Shown: positions 34,300-45,473 of the stretch, one piece after another
Numbering within the stretch: the first letter of the stretch is position 1
Layout of the letters: every line of letters starts with the position of its first letter
Source: Gelatoporia subvermispora B
Lineage: Eukaryota; Basidiomycota; Agaricomycetes; Polyporales; Gelatoporiaceae
Assembly: GCA_000320605.2 (NCBI GenBank)
Contig: KB445806.1
Coordinates: forward strand, 291,500-355,499
DNA length: 64,000 bases
Direction: 5' to 3'
Notes under the pieces: generated by a model
What the model was told of the DNA's origin: nothing
The model's input: only the letters and a program-made list of their open reading frames with translations
Database searches by the model: none
Made by a program: the position numbers and the translations under genes

Positions 34300-36056
34300 A
34301 TGTCCTCATTTGCTCCCGTAGCAGCCTCCGAGATCTATAATGATGTCCCGGGCATGACCTCGTCTGATCAAGAGCCTGTCGGCAAGGCGTCGACCCACTT
34401 CGCTGACCTATCTCAGAAGTTCTCCGTATTGCTTGGTCTAGCCATTCTCTACGCGAGCTACTCTGTTGCGTGGTACTTGACTCCAGACCTCCTCAAATCC
34501 CTGCCGGTTATTGCATACCTCTGTCTGCCCATTTCGCCATCTTCATCCTCGCATCTCAAAGTGGAAGACTCAACCATGGTGCTACTAGACGTGCTCCTCA
34601 TCTCCCGCTCTTACTACTACCTCTGGAACCGTGGGCTACTCCTGGACCTCTATGAGCGCGTGGTTTGGCGCACCGACCCTCCGCATGTCATCGCTCTCCA
34701 CGGGACGTTCTTATCTTTTGTCGCGCTGTCCATGTGGAACTTGTCTGTTACATCGCGACTTCTATGGCGCTGTCTTCCATGGCATGCTTCAGATACTCTC
34801 CATTACCCCCGCATCATGACCGCTGCCGCACGGGCAACGTGCACAAAGCATCCGCGGTTCTTTGCAGCCTTGGTTCACATTTTACAAGACATGACTATTC
34901 ACTATGCGTGTTACTCTCTTGCTTGTGATATGACTCCGTACGGCTTGAGATACTCCATGATCGTTGGATACGTCTTGTGGAAAGAATCTCGAGTTCTCCG
35001 TCGGAGATCCATACCGGAAGCGCACTATATGGCCACACTGTTCCTTGATGCTATGTTGACCCGGAGGTCGACACACTCCCAGCATGATGCATGGTCGGCC
35101 CCAAGCTACTACCAGCCGGGACTACTCCTCGATAGGTTCCCGCAGGCATTGCTACTCAGCAACGGTGCATGGACAGACTTTATACTCGTCTTGTGGAGAA
35201 ATTACACGCTTGTGCAGTTGCTCGACTCCGGGACATCTCTGCTCTTGTATACACAGCAGGCCATTGTATGGCAGAAATCTGGATTGAAAGATGCTTTCCT
35301 TGCTTCGTGTCGTCGCTCGTGTCAGCAGTCTCCAGGCGGTGATGTCGGAGGCATGTCAAATACATGTGCCCAACCGCTCCACACGTCGACGTCATTCCAA
35401 GACGATAGCCCGCTCTGCCTCGTCCCGGGAGGCGTATGTACAATCCCGTGCGTCCAGAGTAAGGGAGATTTAGCAAAGCGCGCCCGGGAGAGCATGGCTA
35501 GTTAGTGACAAATTCTCTCATATGTGCCGAGCTGACCAGTTGTGTACTGACAGGAGACTCTCTGCAAGACGGCTTGAACGTTCTGCACGACACGAAGGCC
35601 ACCTTGTGCGACCTCCGCAAGTTCGAGATCGAGTTCAAGGAAGTGATCACCGCCGACACGGCGACCAGTCAGTCTCCTCAGATCCAGCAATACTTACAGC
35701 GCCATACGCACCGCCGCACAATTCTCGCCAGCGGGGAAGAGTACCGAAGGGTGGTCGGGACCATGGTCGTGCAAAGGTTGCGCCACGCGAGCAGGAGCCG
35801 GATGGCCACTGCGAATTTGCTCATATGCCGGAGCGACGCGATATTGGCCGAGTCGCCGACCTTGACGGGAGACTTTGATGGATTGAGGGAGCGGTGCGAG
35901 AAGTTGATGAGTGAGATCGAGATCCTCGCGGGCGAGGTGGAGCACTTTGCTGACAAGTGCAATGCGGCGTGGAACGAGGTCGTCGAAGACGTGCAGCGCT
36001 CGTGGAAGGATAGACCAGTATGGAACGAGCGAATTGACGTGCAGGCGGCGAGATAG
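34300..36056 (+). CDS. Unidentified multi-pass membrane protein with soluble C-terminal region
   Basis: Not recognised. The first exon (34300 to about 35502) encodes about 400 aa starting MSSFAPVAASEIYNDVPGMT. Hydrophobic stretches include FSVLLGLAILYASYSVAWYL, LLKSLPVIAYLCLPI and VIALHGTFLSFVALSMWNLS, so several membrane passes are likely. A GTTAGT donor near 35503 and an AG acceptor ending just before 35552 join it in frame to about 165 further residues (DSLQDGLNVLHDTKATLCDL and onward), predicted helical and hydrophilic, with LRERCEKLMSEIEILAGEVE like a coiled coil, ending ERIDVQAAR at 36056. The C-terminal part could be a separate gene, but the splice joins cleanly and no good start lies between. 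The promoter carries a transposon insertion. Confidence 0.65.
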
Positions 36057-36559
36057 TTGACTCCTGCCAGTGGAGGTACCTCTGACACAAGCATATGACC
36101 TTCCGAAATGTGCTGGAGGGTCTCTTATTATGTAGCTTTGTAACCTCCCTCTATACATTACAGACTACCCCACTCCATAGGCTTTGGTACTTTTCGCCAC
36201 ATTTCTCGCATTCAATGTTCAGAGGCTTCGCTGACGTAGTGTAATGCCTGTATCATACATGGACGTCTCATGTTGTCTTCCATACAATCCAGAAGATGGC
36301 CGATGACACTCGCAGTGACGAAGAGAAGGCTCAGGAGAACCTTCCCCTGTTCTAGTAATTGTTGTCGATCATGATGTCAATCAATCTGGACTCGTGTGGC
36401 TTCCCCGCACTGCCCCCCACACGGAGCTAGATCGACGTAGTAACCCCAATGGTGACGTCGTCGCTCGCCTCGTAAGCCGAGGCCGAGCATAAATAACATC
36501 GCCAACTCTTCTCATCTGCTGTGTGCGATCGTGTCACGATACAACAAGGTAGACCAAAC
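36057..36559. other. Intergenic; promoter of the Hva1_TUDOR gene
   Basis: A TATA-like CATAAATA lies near 36488, about 70 bp before the next ATG. Nothing else recognisable. Confidence 0.5.
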
Positions 36560-37054
36560 ATGTCGGTCAGTATGAGTCTGCTAGCTCAAACGCAATCCCT
36601 AACTGAAGTTATCACGATATACTCTGTTGGCAGAAAGAAGTGAAGACCAAAGAAGGCGAGCCCATCGAGGTTAGTGATCATGTTGCGACTCGATACCGTG
36701 GCGGAAAGCATGAGGGTGAGGTAAGGATACGGACTCGTGCAGCAACATCGCCAGGCGTTCATCGACATCCACAACGAAACAGGTGGAAGCAGTAATCATG
36801 AGTCAAGAGGATGCAAAGCACACAAATGTAGGCATCGATGTCAAGAACCCACCCAAGGTCCGTTTGGAATCAGCATCTAGGCGTTGTAGACTCATGAGCT
36901 GACTGATGCTGGTGCTCATAGGTTGTCTTCACTGATCAGGTGTGCTTGAAGTCAGCTTGTATGACAATTACTGTCTAATCCACTAGGTGGTTGAAAATAG
37001 CACGGCCACAAAGTTTCGCACAATCCCGACACGCTATCGCATGGAGAAGATTGA
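36560..37054 (+). CDS. Hva1_TUDOR (DUF2945) domain protein
   Basis: A small (79 aa) protein that is essentially one Hva1_TUDOR domain, a family common in fungi and bacteria whose function is not settled. Five exons: 36560-36565 (just Met-Ser), 36634-36720, 36783-36857, 36922-36939 (18 nt) and 37001-37054. They encode MS, KEVKTKEGEPIEVSDHVATR with YRGGKHEGEV, VEAVIMSQEDAKHTNVGIDV with KNPPK, VVFTDQ, and HGHKVSHNPDTLSHGED. The KTKEGEPI, RGGKHEG, NPPKVVFTDQHGHKV and HNPDTL blocks are the family signature, and every join is in frame. A longer open frame through the last intron is spurious, because only the spliced form gives HGHKVSHNP. Confidence 0.9.
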
Positions 37055-37253
37055 ACTGAGGGTAATCCTGCTCTCTGGTGAAGATACGCTCGGTTGTACT
37101 ATGGCGGAAGAACACTGCAGAGACATGCAGGATTCTAGCAAAGGAGAGTTCACGTTCGAGTCGGGCCAGCTGGCACCTTAAGCGCCATGGTTGAGAAAAC
37201 GTTCCTTTCTTGGCGATATACCACGAGTCCCTTCTCAGCTCTCATTGTCTGAT

Positions 37254-37262
37254 GCAATATAA
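37254..37262 (+). promoter_or_regulatory. TATA-like box of the SRA-YDG gene
   Basis: CAATATAAAG about 35-40 bp before the ATG at 37296 in an otherwise non-AT-rich stretch. If transcription starts just after it, the leader is very short and may avoid the out-of-frame ATG at 37286. Confidence 0.4.
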
Positions 37263-37295
37263 AGCTCTCCCAACGAGATCTCATCATGCTAAGCC

Positions 37296-38941
37296 ATGTC
37301 CTCACACGCGCCATCTGACGCCGGGACGGCAGGACCGTCCACGGGCGAATCGAATGGACAAGCAGCCCCGAAATCTATTCGAGGACAAGCCAGAACGAAG
37401 CAGAAGCGCAAGCGGGTCAAGAAGACTGTGAACCAGTGCGTGTGCGAGCTGGGCGAATAAAAACCATACGTGTTAAAAGCGTCACAATAGCAAGATATTT
37501 GGTCCTATCCCTGGTATTCCTCTCTCCAAGCAGTGGGACAATCGGAAGCAATGCTCCGCATCTGGCTGCCATGCTCACCCAGTCATGGGCATCGTCGGGA
37601 GCAAGGAGCACGGAGCGTATAGTATTGCTTTATCTGGCGGAAAATATGAGGACAACGTCGACGATGGAGACTTGATGTGAGTTGCTCACATTCTCGATTA
37701 GTGAATGGATGTCAAATGGCGGTTCTTCATCGAACAGCTTATATACCGGATGTGGCGGGAAACCCGAAGATGTAAGCTGTGTACGTCGGTATGTTGGAAG
37801 TCGTATTGACTGGAATCTGGCAGGTCAACTATGGTGCCTCAGCTGAGCAAGTCCGAGACCAGACATTTGCCAGCGTGGGCAACGCGGCTTTACTCGTACG
37901 TGGTACACTGTTTGCTAGCGTAAATATGTACGGACTAGAGCAGCAACTCGCCAGAGATCTAAGGAGACTCAGAGGCCTGTCCGTGTCGTCCGAGGGCCGA
38001 ACGACAAATCACGATGGGCGCCTCTCGAAGGGTCAGCTACCGTCACGATTGTCCGCTCCTCTAGCTCTGATATGATGAGACACAGGTGCCGCTATGACGG
38101 CGATTATATTGTTGAAACGGTGCGTAGACTTAATTGTAACTCCACAGCCATTGTGCTGATCGAGTCTTGAAGGCAAGTCTCGTGAAGGGAAAGGCTGGTC
38201 ACTTGATATGTCAGTTTGGCCTGCGGGTATGTGGCCATTGCAATCTTCCTGGCACAACTGAGCACATAGATGATACACGTATGCTGCCACCAGCGGATTC
38301 CTGGTCAGCTCGCGATTCCAGAGATCGACCCAGCCATCAAACAGGAGGCCTCAAAGCGGAAACGGCGTGCCACTAGACGCAGCCGCTTGTCTGCGGGCTC
38401 GAGCTCTGCTGCGCAAAGTCTGGACGTGGCTAGTCAACACGCGCTGCAGAAGAGCGCGCAGCTCCCAGAGGGCAGTAGTCTTTTGACAAGTCTCCCCGAA
38501 AACGAGCCGTCGACTTCTGGCGAACATGCTCAGCCGCTCGACGGTGCCAATGACCGCGCGATCCCTTGGTTGGAGCGTGAGGCATCTCCTACCGAGCAGG
38601 ACGAGTTCCTCAGTCACTATCATAGCGATGAGGCCGTCGAAGTCCTGTCGGACGATGCTGAGGACGATGAAGTCTGCGCTACCCCAAACTCAGCACCTTG
38701 TGGTGTCAAGAGTCGCGGAGTCGGAGTTGATGCTGATCTCGATCCCAATGTTGGCGTTGGAGCATCTTCGAGTTCTACGACGTCCACTCCGATCATCCCT
38801 GTTAAGAGGCTACTTGAGGACGATGCACCTATCAGTCCTCGGATGCCAACCATGGTATCCAGAGATGTCACGCCCATTTCGGAGGGTTGCGGCGGGCCCA
38901 CATCTGCCGAAGCCCCGACTAAACCCTCCGAAGGGTTTTAG
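37296..38941 (+). CDS. SRA-YDG domain protein (UHRF1-like methylcytosine reader fold)
   Basis: A likely nuclear protein with the SET- and RING-associated domain that flips and reads 5-methylcytosine in hemimethylated DNA. The basic N-terminus (KTKQKRKRVKKTVN) resembles a nuclear localisation signal. Exons give KIFGPIPGIPLSKQWDNRKQ, CSASGCHAHPVMGIVGSKEH, GAYSIALSGGKYEDNVDDGD, YTGCGGKPED, VNYGASAEQVRDQTF, KETQRPVRVVRGPNDKSRW, APLEGCRYDGDYIVET, KGKAGHLICQFGLRRIPGQ. This covers the whole SRA fold. The C-terminal 200 residues are acidic, Ser-rich and disordered, starting with a basic RKRRATRRSR. No RING, PHD or SET domain is present, so unlike UHRF1 it is a stand-alone SRA. The Hva1_TUDOR gene ends 241 bp upstream on the same strand. 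Confidence 0.88.
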
Positions 38942-39450
38942 TCCCCACTGTGCTCATCCCTATTATAGGACATGGTTGCACGTCGGATAGTCATCGTTTG
39001 ACTGCTCTTCTGGCCGTTTGATGGGAATCTTCAATGCTTGTTCTGTTTTATTTATGGGTTATCAGAGGCGGACATGTACGAGGTAGGCATTTGTAGCGAG
39101 ACCAATTGATTGATCTCACGCAGCCAGCGATCGCCAGGTTGCTCGAGAGCCGCAATAGGCTACCCAAATCATTTATTCTTATGTGTTGGTATCCGGCGGG
39201 GTCAAGTTGAGCTGACTCCGAGGGCGTATTATTGTGTAGTTATTCCCTCTGCTCTAAATTCACACCTTCCGACATAGTTCAAGCAATGTTACGCGACCAT
39301 GCCAAGCCATAACGCCCAACTGTCGAACCTCGTGGGCAGCTGAGACACACTGGGTAGGACGAATATGATCGGATCTGATTTGGACAATCGATATGCAGTA
39401 GCACAGCAGCCGTAGAAAGTTCGAAATGTACCCAGTGTTGCGAGTATCAA
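38942..39450. other. Convergent intergenic region
   Basis: The 3' flanks of the SRA gene and the proline-rich membrane protein. No gene seen. Confidence 0.5.
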
Positions 39451-41884
39451 TCAAAACTCAACCAAATTCAAGACCCCCACTAAAACAAGACAGACCGAAT
39501 ATGCAGATGTCATATATCCTAGATGATACAGTGTGACGATCAGTGGCCGATTCCGACGTGAGGTGCAAGAGTACTTACCGGTAATCGTGAATGCGCTGGA
39601 GACATCCTTCGTAAGGATGCTATAGAGCACCCCGGCCACGATGGATAGGACGACTGGGAAGAGAATTGCAACTGCTAGGCGAGAGGCCTGCCAGCGCTCG
39701 ACGAACTCGATGCCGAGGTCGTCGCGTGCTGTCAGGACTTGTATGAAGTCGTGTTTGCCGTGCAACTTGTCAGGATGGTTCAGAAACCAGCGCAGTCGGA
39801 GATCTCGATGTGTACTGAGCCGTGCAGGCCCTGCCCGCCTCGGATAGACAAAAGAATGGTCATCCTGAATGTGTACCGTTAGGTGTTTGTTACGATCAAA
39901 CAGATGTTGTGACTTGCAAAGACCATAACAATGCACCTGACCACCATGCACACAAACATTGCAAAGTCAGCCCTGGACTCAATTCGCGACTTGGTGTCTT
40001 ACTTACCCCACATTTTTGAGCGAAAACCATTTTCGCCATGGCGTACGGAGTTTGTCATATGTCTTCTTCAGCGCTCGCAGCAAGTCCGCGTCGTCCCATT
40101 CAGCCTGAATCTTGAGCACGGTGTAGTTCGACCCGCGGAATGCCTTGAGCGGGAACACTTGCCACGTTGGCTTCCAATCCTTCTGGTCGGTAATCACATC
40201 CCTGTACCGCTGCGAAATCGGTCTTACGGGAGGGATGAATAGGCCAGCCGCATGAGCGACATTCTGATATGGAGACAGCCATGGAGAAGCGTAATAATTG
40301 CGGTCATTAGGGAGACCCCATGTTGGCCCTGTAGGCGGACTGTAGCCAGTAGGAAACGCGGAATGCGTGTATGCAGCAGGGGAGGAAGGCAGAGGGCCGC
40401 CGCCTATGTATGGGGTCGCCGGCACACTAGCTGATGGGTAGATAGTAGCTGACGTAACATAAGCTGAAGTGCTTTGGTCGTAGGACACAGGCAGAAGAGG
40501 AGGGGGGTTATTGGTGCTGGCATACGGACTCGAGTTCGACTGCGCAGTGGCCGGGTTCATCCAATAGTAGGGGATGAATCCGGGGGGAAGCGGTGGCAGA
40601 ATGCCATGCGGTCCAAATAACTCACTTGGTCTTGATGGAGTTGTGTTTATGTGGTTATCAGGGTACCGGGGAGAGGTATGTGGAGACTGTGCTCCAGGAG
40701 GCGTCTGAAATGGTGAGGGCGAACGCCGACGTGCGTTCTGTGGAAGGGAGGAGCGTGGAGGTGTCCGAGAGGACCTATTCGCCTTTTGAGTATCTGGGTT
40801 TGTATCGGGAGCAACATCGACGAAGGCGTATGGCACAGGCGGCCTCTGATTCTCAAAGCGAGCTTGATGAGGCGACGATGGTGTAAGATTCAGGGCAACC
40901 TGTGCGTGAGGGATCGATGGTGCGACATATGACTTCGTCGGGGGAGGGCGAGTTGCCATTGGCGCCACCACGGAGATGTTGGTGGAGGAACCCGTAGCTG
41001 GGGTAGGGGGCACGATAAACTCCGCTTCGTCGGCAAAGTGTACAGTAGCACGATGTTGGGTATAGGGAGCGGTATACGCAGGAGCAGAAGCTGCCGAGAA
41101 CGGCGATGAACACAGATGATTCGGTGGATTGAATGTCGTGGGATCCTGCACAGCCTGACTTGCATCTGCTGCACGTACTGGAGAACGCAAGTCTTCTAAG
41201 TCAATTACCGTTGGCAAGGGAGGGGTTGGAGGCAAAGGGGAGTCCGGGAGAGGAACCCGTGAAGGCGACACGTCCGCAAGAGATGAGCCAAGCACAGCTA
41301 ATGATCCTGAGGCAGAAATAGGAATTGACATCTGCTCTATAGCTGGATGTGCATCAGTCATCGTCGAAGAGGAGTAGTGGCGCGCTGGTATAATAGGAAT
41401 GAGGGGTGGTGATGGTGTCAGTGGGCGTGACGGATCGTAGTGGTAATCAGTTGGAGGACCTGGGCTGGGCGGCGGATATATATGTTGTACTGGGCTCATT
41501 CCGACTCCCTCGAATATTTGCCCGCCATTCGGAGGCTGATATGTTGGAAGTTGATGGTCATAGAGGTCTGTCTGACCACCAGGCGAGAGGGCATGGAATA
41601 TCTGAGATCCGAAGGCTGGTCCAGAAAGAGGGCTTAGTGTGTCAGCGATAGTGCAATGAGTGAACACAGGACCCACTGGGTAGACATGCAATTCCTTGGT
41701 CAAACGTGCCGGTAACGGGATTCAGAGCACCAACGGACGCAGGATTGGTGCCAGAAGCAGCGATCGACGCCTCGGGATTGCCTCTCACCTGGCTTGACTG
41801 TGACAGACGCATGGCGGTGTGTAACACCTGGTACTCGTTCTCATCTGCTTCTGCTTCGTCGAAAGATGATTGCTGGTTCCCCAT
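39451..41884 (-). CDS. Proline-rich protein with N-myristoylation-like start and C-terminal membrane segment
   Basis: Unnamed basidiomycete protein, about 780 aa. The ATG at 41884 gives MGNQQSSFDEAEADENEYQV, and MGNxxS is a good N-myristoylation consensus. A short intron (GTCCTG donor) joins to a very long exon that is Pro/Ser-rich and disordered for about 450 residues. It ends in a folded-looking block (KDWKPTWQVFPLKAF, WDDADLLRALKKTYDKLRTP, WRKWFSLKNV). The final exons encode PARLSTHRDLRLRWFLNHPD, ARDDLGIEFVERWQASRLAV, one or two membrane helices (ILFPVVLSIVAGVLYSIL; YMTSAYSVCLVLVGVLNL), ending FEV-like NLVEF at 39451. I know this C-terminal block as a recurrent uncharacterised fungal family. 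The exact splice after SLKNV is uncertain. Confidence 0.7.
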
Positions 41885-42598
41885 TGTAGCAGGGACAAAA
41901 GGATGTGGTGTAGGACGCGCCAAGATATGTTAGAAGATGTTTGCTCATATATTCGCTGGAACCTGGGCTGTATCTGGATTCCCCGGGAAGCACAGCACTG
42001 ATGGACTGATTATTCCGACCCTATGATGACGGAGCGCCTCACATGTTGCCAAGCGTGAGAACCAGCTCAACTGCAATGCTCCCGGAAGTTAAAATGCACG
42101 CCATCCAGGAATATCTGATCCAAGGTGCGACCAGATGTATTAGGGAACCATAGTTGTTGAAGGCGAGCTCAACTTTTCTTTTGAGTTGCAACCAGAACAG
42201 ATGGCACTCGGAATGAGTCACGACTGACGACTGCAGAGTCCCAGTTGGTGGTGGGTACACACAGCCAGAGGTTTATAGAAGGCCTCGTGCACGAGTCCGC
42301 GCGGGAATTAGAACAAGACACGTTGTGCGACGTCGCACGGTGGGCAACAATAGACAGAACCCAAAGACCCAGAACAGCCACTTTGCACTGGTGACTGCAC
42401 GGCCTTGCACGGCCCGTCTAGTTCGAGAGCCCTGCGTGACGTTATGCAGCACGTGACTGTGATCGTGACGAGATGGACGCCCGCGGCCGAGCTCGCCGAC
42501 GGGGGGAACGACGACCCCGGTAGCCTCAAGCATCCTCTAGCTATCTCTCACCTGTCCTCCCCGCGAGCTCGACTCAGTTTGCAGCAGGCTACTTCAAC
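41885..42598. promoter_or_regulatory. Divergent intergenic region upstream of sdh3
   Basis: About 700 bp containing the promoters of the proline-rich protein and SDH subunit C. Short frames on both strands have no recognisable features. Confidence 0.5.
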
Positions 42599-43372
42599 AT
42601 GATGATCACAAGAGCTGTAGGTCTGGGCGTGGCCGTCAGGAGGTCTGCGCTCAACCCCCAGGCTGGTGCGTCGAACTCCTGTATATCCCGGCTTTGTTGC
42701 TGAAGTCATGTTCAGCGCGCGCCCTGGTATTCCGCAATGCTACGCCCAAGCGGTAACAAGACCACTCGCATGTCATATGCAAAATGCTGACGCTATGCAC
42801 GACAATGCTATTGTCGTCAGATTCATTCAAATTCAGTCCCTTTCGCCTTCCGCTGAGCAGCAGATCCTCAACTCGCAGCGCCTTAAGCGTCCCTCCAGCC
42901 CCCACTTCACCATCTACCAGCCCCAGCTGACCTGGATCGGTTCCATTGCCAATCGTGTTACCGGCGTTGGTCTCAGCGTCCGTAAGTTGCTCCTCGTCCT
43001 CTCGTTGCGTCACCGCGCTAACTCCGTCATCACTCTCGCGACTAGTTCTCTACGGCTACGCGCTCGCCTACCTTGTTGCACCTGGCACCTTTGACTCTAC
43101 GCATGTCATTGAGTTTGTCGCTGGCTTGCCCGACGCCGTCAAGTACGCTGGCAAGGCGATCCTCGCGGCGCCTTTCGCATTCCACTCGTGGAACGGTCTG
43201 CGCCACTTGAGCTGGGACATGGGCAAGTGTAAGTTGATCCGGCACCGAGTCTCCCCAACCTGCCGCTGACGCATCTTGATGTCTAGTCCTCACTCTCAAG
43301 GGAGCGTACCAGTCTGGCTACGCTGTGCTCGGCCTAACCGCCGCGACCACGGTCGGTCTGCTCATGATGTAG
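42599..43372 (+). CDS. sdh3: Succinate dehydrogenase cytochrome b560 subunit (SdhC/Sdh3)
   Basis: Membrane anchor of mitochondrial complex II, contributing heme b and ubiquinone binding. Exon 1 (42599-42665) encodes a basic presequence ([20 protein letters not shown]) and exon 2 is 42706-42752. The third exon begins at 42837 with [19 protein letters not shown] and the family signature [20 protein letters not shown]. After an intron comes [20 protein letters not shown], then [16 protein letters not shown], where the first His is the expected heme ligand. The last exon ([25 protein letters not shown]) holds the third membrane helix. The last stop is at 43370-43372. Acceptor choice at 42836 is fixed by frame; the nearer AG would give an early stop. 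Confidence 0.94.
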
Positions 43373-43994
43373 ATGGTTGTCTTGAAGCAAGTATTCCGCT
43401 CGGCGCATGATTGTATCTTACATCAAGACTGGTTGTACGAGCGTGCATGTCTGATTTGCGATTCGTGAGCGTGGTATCTGCAGAGCGATATTCGGGCGTC
43501 TTTCATTTCTGCAGTATGCGACGGTCGAGACTACACGACTCGCATATGCATGTGCATATCAGTCAGGAACGAGACAAGATTGTCCAGAGATCTTTGGAAA
43601 TCTCGCATAGTTTGCTCAAGCACATGTTTTGCTAGGCCGGGTCTTCTCTAGTGGAATGACAGAGATTATGGCGTACATGCTGAGAGTATGTGTACCACAA
43701 GGTATACGTAGGTTTTGAAACGGTGACCATCTTATGGAAGCGCAGCCGACTGTTTCACCGGCGTCCCGAAAATGCGAACTCAACTCTTACATACGTCAGA
43801 TCCCAGCAAGCCTCGCAATCTCAGTAAGGTATACCCCGCAACTCCACAAGCGCAACGACCACATGAGGCGTATCATGTATTGCATATGGGGTGCTCGACA
43901 GCGGGTGGAACTCCGCGAGCCTGCGTCGTGCGCCACGCACCCACTTAGCGTCGGCACGTCGTCGCAAGATCATCCTCGTTGGATCTCGCCCCGG
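43373..43994. other. Convergent intergenic region
   Basis: 3' flanks of sdh3 and the MINDY gene. A short inverted repeat, ATATGCA-TG-TGCATAT, lies near 43548-43563. No gene seen. Confidence 0.5.
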
Positions 43995-45473
43995 CTACAT
44001 CACGATGCAGTCGGATTTCTTCTTCGCCTTCCGAACATCGGCTGGCTGCGCTTGCACCTGCGCGCGTGCAGCTTCCGCCTCCGCCTGCTGCGCGCGCTCG
44101 CGCTGCCGCTGCGCATGCACCTGCCGTGCAAGCTCGTCTTCTTCTGCTTGCAGCTGGTGCGCGAGTTGCCGGCTGAAGGTCGCAGACGTCAGCCCGCCCG
44201 CCTGCACCAGCATACATTGGGATGCGGGAATGGGGTGCACTCACTCGGGATCATCTGCCAGCGCAAGGTCCTCCAGTGCGGCAAGCGCGCTCTCGCCCGT
44301 GTGGCCCGCGTAGTCACCACCTGCGGGGCTCGCGCGGACGAAGGTCGAGTCGACGAACGCGGATGAGCTCCCATCGACGTCCTCCAGACGCTCCCACACG
44401 ACAGACGGCTCGTGCAGGAAGACCTGATCCGTCGCTAGCGAGTAGAGCGCGGCGTCTTCGCCTCGGGATTTGTAAAGTACGGAGAGATGCGAATTGCGGA
44501 AAAGTGCGACGAGCGCACCCGGTGCGAGGGTAGACGCGAGGGTAAACAGTCCGTGATATGTCAGTTGGGACTGCGTGCTTTGGATGAAATTCCGGATGAG
44601 AAGTGCTGCAAATGAAGTTGATTGGTCCCCCCATACGAATTGCATGCAGGATAGACAAGACTTACCATCTTCGACTTTCTGCCGTTCTTCGGCTGTTAGT
44701 GTCGGGCTTGATTCTCCCGGGTACTCAAGCTGGGCTACTGATCCGGCCTCGTCCTGCATAAGATGCCCCTTGGTCAAGTGATCCGCCTCGGCCAGGAGAT
44801 TCACAGAGGTATCATAGTCCTGGGTCTTGGACAGTGCCCGATGTTCGGGGCTATCTGGGTCGACAAGCCACCCATGTACAAGCTGAATTCCAGTCTGTTC
44901 GAAGAGCTTGAGCTCGCCACCTGTACCTGCAGGCCGGAATGCGTCCATGCTGGTAAATAAGGGGTTCAGGTCCATACCCTCTACAAGAAACAGATAGGAT
45001 CAGTGCGTCCCCCGATTTGTGGTGATCCCAACATACTTCGGGTCACGGGCATAACAGAGAGCGCGGCGGAGATATCGAATCCGGGGCACGCCGTCAAGAG
45101 ATAGTCGCCTAGCAGCTGAGATAACATGTCATATGAGACTGTCGTACGTTCATATGGAAGTATTTGTATATGTCCCCGCAGGATCAGGATGTTGCCTGGT
45201 CCACCGATGAGCAAGCACCCACCCCACGAAGGAGAAGATCAGACCAACATATTGCAATGAACGAGCATGGCCTGCGGCAACATGTAGAGGATTGAACACG
45301 TATGTGAAACTGGCGACTGAAAGCGCCACTAACCCGTTGAAGTTCTGCGTAACAATCTTCACACGCCTTGTAGGGGCTTCTGGCTCCGGTTGGAATGATA
45401 TCTCCTTGAGGTACCATACCTCATGCATTGAAGTCTCCACGGAGTGTTCGTGTTCTGGTGTTGTCTCTGCCAT
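43995..45473 (-). CDS. MINDY-family deubiquitinase with CaaX terminus
   Basis: A cysteine protease of the MINDY (FAM63) family, which trims Lys48-linked polyubiquitin. Start MAETTPEHEHSVETSMHEVW at 45473. Two short introns rebuild the catalytic block VTQNFNGPCSFIAICNILIL (Gln oxyanion residue and catalytic Cys). Next are LPYERTTVSYDMLSQLLGDY, MDLNPLFTSMDAFRP and GWLVDPDSPEHRAL. The catalytic His lies in LVALFRNSHLSVLYKSRGED, followed by FLHEPSVVWERLEDVDGSSS. A helical Gln/Glu/Ala-rich tail (ELARQVHAQRQRERAQQAEA) ends KKKSDCIVM, a C-a-a-X box preceded by basic residues, which suggests prenylation and membrane targeting. The Met of CIVM would favour farnesylation by the general rule; that is inference. 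Confidence 0.9.

Noticed and set aside
36987..37181. 64-codon frame beginning MVENSTATKF
   Set aside because: It starts within the last intron of the Hva1_TUDOR gene; the spliced frame gives the family's HGHKVSHNP.
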